A DNA stretch of 64,000 nucleotides, from contig CBDEGU010000009.1 in NCBI GenBank assembly GCA_965238045.1, positions 298,398 to 362,397 on the forward strand. Direction: 5' to 3'. Positions 62,657-64,000 of the stretch are shown piece after piece; position 1 is the first letter of the stretch; each line of letters starts with the position of its first letter. The notes beneath the pieces were generated by a model. The model did no database searches, had not been told where the DNA came from, and saw only the letters and a program-made list of their open reading frames with translations. Both the position numbers and the translations under genes were made by a program. Origin of the DNA: CBDEGU01 sp965238045 (GTDB taxonomy: Bacteria; Acidobacteriota; Terriglobia; Bryobacterales; UBA6623).

Positions 62657-64000
62657 AACGGCGCCTCGCCGCCCGTGCCAACGGGCTGTTCATCCGCCAA
62701 GTCGCCCACGTCTTCCGCGAGATTCTCGAACTTCACGAATTTGTTGAGAAAGGCGAGTTTGATTTTGCCCGTCGGGCCATTGCGCTGTTTGGAGATAATC
62801 AGCTCCGCCCTGCCCTGCAGGTCTTCGCGATCCGGTTTGTATAGCTCTTCGCGAAAGATGAAAGCCACCATGTCGGCGTCCTGCTCGATGGAGCCGCTCT
62901 CGCGCAGATCACTCAACTGCGGCCGATGATCCCCCGGACGTTGTTCGGGAGCGCGGCTGAGCTGAGAAAGAACGATCACCGGCACACCCAAGTCCTTCGA
63001 GAGCAGCTTCAGCGCGCGCGTCATCGCGGAAATCTCTTGCGTGCGGTTATCGGCTCGGCCCTTGGCCGTGAGCAACTGCAGGTAGTCTACGATGACAAGC
63101 GCCAAGCCGTGCTCGGCCTGCAGGCGGCGGCACTTCGCGCTGATATCCAGAACATTCGTGCTGGCTGAATCGTCGATCTGCAGCTTGCAGCCCACTAGCT
63201 GATTGAGCGCTTTGTTGAGCTGCTTGCGCTCGTGCTGGTTCAAGTACCCGCCCCGGAAGCGGTGAGAGTCCACCTTGGCGGTGGCGCAGAGCAGTCGCGT
63301 CAGCAGGGACTCCTTGGACATCTCCAGTGAGAAGACGGCCACGGGCTTGCCAGGCTTGTCGGGCATGTCCGTTGCCACGTACTGCGCGATATTGAGCGCC
63401 AGCGCGGTCTTGCCCATCGCCGGACGGGCGGCGATCACGATCAGCTCGCCCGAGTGCAGCCCGGCCGTCATCTCGTCGAACTTGATGAAAGGAGTCGAGA
63501 GGCCGCGTATCCTCTTGCTCGGGTCGAGGAAGGCGCGAACGCCGCCCGAGAAGCTCTCGACGATTTGTCGCGGGTTCCACAGCCCCGACCGCAACTGGGC
63601 GTCGCCCACCTTGAGGATCGAGCTTTCCGCTTCGGCCAGCAGGTCGTCGACCTCCTGACCGCCCTCCACGCACTGCGAGATGATGTTGTTCGCCGTGTGA
63701 ATGAGCTGCCGCAGGATCGACTTGTCCTTGACGATCTTGACGTAGTGATCGATGCTCGCCAGGCGCGGCAGCCCCTCGGTGAGCGAAGCGATATAGGAGA
63801 CCCCGTCGCAGGACTCCAGTTGATCGTTCTTGAGCAGTTCCTCGACCAGCGTCAGGTCCTCGATCGTGACGCCTCGCGCGTTCAGCTCTCCCATCCGCAA
63901 GAAGATGCGCCGATGTTTCTCAGTGCAGAAGTCATCCTCGCCGAGTTGCCCAGCCACCTGCGGAAACAGGCTGTCATCGAACAGGATCGTGCCTAGCACG
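62653..64000 (-). CDS. dnaB: Replicative DNA helicase DnaB, N-terminus beyond the window
   Basis: At least 448 residues are visible; the first ~15 lie outside. The N-terminal DnaB domain (about 1-100, VLGTILFDDSLFPQVAG) and the RecA-like ATPase are complete, with Walker A ARPAMGKTALA, Walker B LVIVDYLQLL and the C-terminal SKQRNGPTG region. It unwinds the replication fork. No intein is present. The 3' end overlaps the orphan gene by 4 bp. Confidence 0.93.
   Translation of the reverse strand, partial: VLGTILFDDSLFPQVAGQLGEDDFCTEKHRRIFLRMGELNARGVTIEDLTLVEELLKNDQLESCDGVSYIASLTEGLPRLASIDHYVKIVKDKSILRQLIHTANNIISQCVEGGQEVDDLLAEAESSILKVGDAQLRSGLWNPRQIVESFSGGVRAFLDPSKRIRGLSTPFIKFDEMTAGLHSGELIVIAARPAMGKTALALNIAQYVATDMPDKPGKPVAVFSLEMSKESLLTRLLCATAKVDSHRFRGGYLNQHERKQLNKALNQLVGCKLQIDDSASTNVLDISAKCRRLQAEHGLALVIVDYLQLLTAKGRADNRTQEISAMTRALKLLSKDLGVPVIVLSQLSRAPEQRPGDHRPQLSDLRESGSIEQDADMVAFIFREELYKPDREDLQGRAELIISKQRNGPTGKIKLAFLNKFVKFENLAEDVGDLADEQPVGTGGEAPF

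Noticed and set aside
1..64000. CRISPR arrays, rRNA or tRNA genes
   Set aside because: No regularly spaced short repeats and no rRNA-like or cloverleaf segments were seen by eye.

Overview
The window is about 63% GC, gene-dense and bacterial. It looks like an Acidobacteriota genome of the Solibacter/Bryobacter type. Two large secreted proteins (36.8-38.7 kb and 49.9-52.0 kb) end in the C-terminal module typical of that group (TIGR03437-like). Small secreted carboxypeptidase-regulatory-domain proteins and Tat-exported Gfo/Idh/MocA oxidoreductases fit the same lineage. This placement is inference from protein style; there is no rRNA or tRNA gene in the window to anchor it.

Layout. 0-9.2 kb: housekeeping and redox genes (carbonic anhydrase, SDR, ErpA-type Fe-S protein, CoaD, an AspC-ManA pair with overlapping ends, soluble transhydrogenase SthA). 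9.2-12.6 kb: a decayed IS1182-type element lying directly beside an IS110/IS1111-type element. 12.7-17.2 kb: one 1494-residue gene joining topoisomerase III to RecQ helicase. 17.4-29.7 kb: secreted and catabolic genes (D-aminoacylase, MFS carrier, a seven-heme cytochrome/TPR protein with a frameshift, cyclase, sialidase, TauD-type dioxygenase, Gfo/Idh oxidoreductase, CNNM/CorC protein). 29.8-35.9 kb: a ligand-gated potassium channel of the GluR0 type, a coiled-coil membrane protein, RsmA, a RibBA-like protein with a degenerate second domain, and two hypotheticals. 36-36.8 kb: gene and IS remnants. 36.8-44.9 kb: triple-PPC secreted protein, PQQ-like propeller, two cyclophilins, then ribE-ribD-ftsY. 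45-57.9 kb: oxidoreductases, two nitrilases, a frameshifted metalloprotease, an integrase-type IS, formaldehyde dehydrogenase, a sugar isomerase and an HXXEE membrane protein. 58-62.7 kb: a lower-GC accessory patch holding a truncated nucleotidyltransferase, a methyltransferase and an orphan gene. The last two are each cut by one copy of the same 1037-bp IS1595-type element. The window ends inside dnaB.

Repeats. One dispersed palindromic repeat of about 180-190 bp (two full copies, one short and one decayed) sits in intergenic gaps, and two copies supply the stop codon of the adjacent gene. A second motif forms a 274-bp element with 21-bp inverted ends and also occurs singly.

The most interesting items are the single-chain topoisomerase III-RecQ protein, the GluR0-type channel, the palindromic repeats, the possible IS1111 guide RNA, and the orphan gene that can be rebuilt exactly by removing its IS copy. 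Several genes carry single frameshifts, mostly in short homopolymers, so part of the apparent decay may be assembly error.
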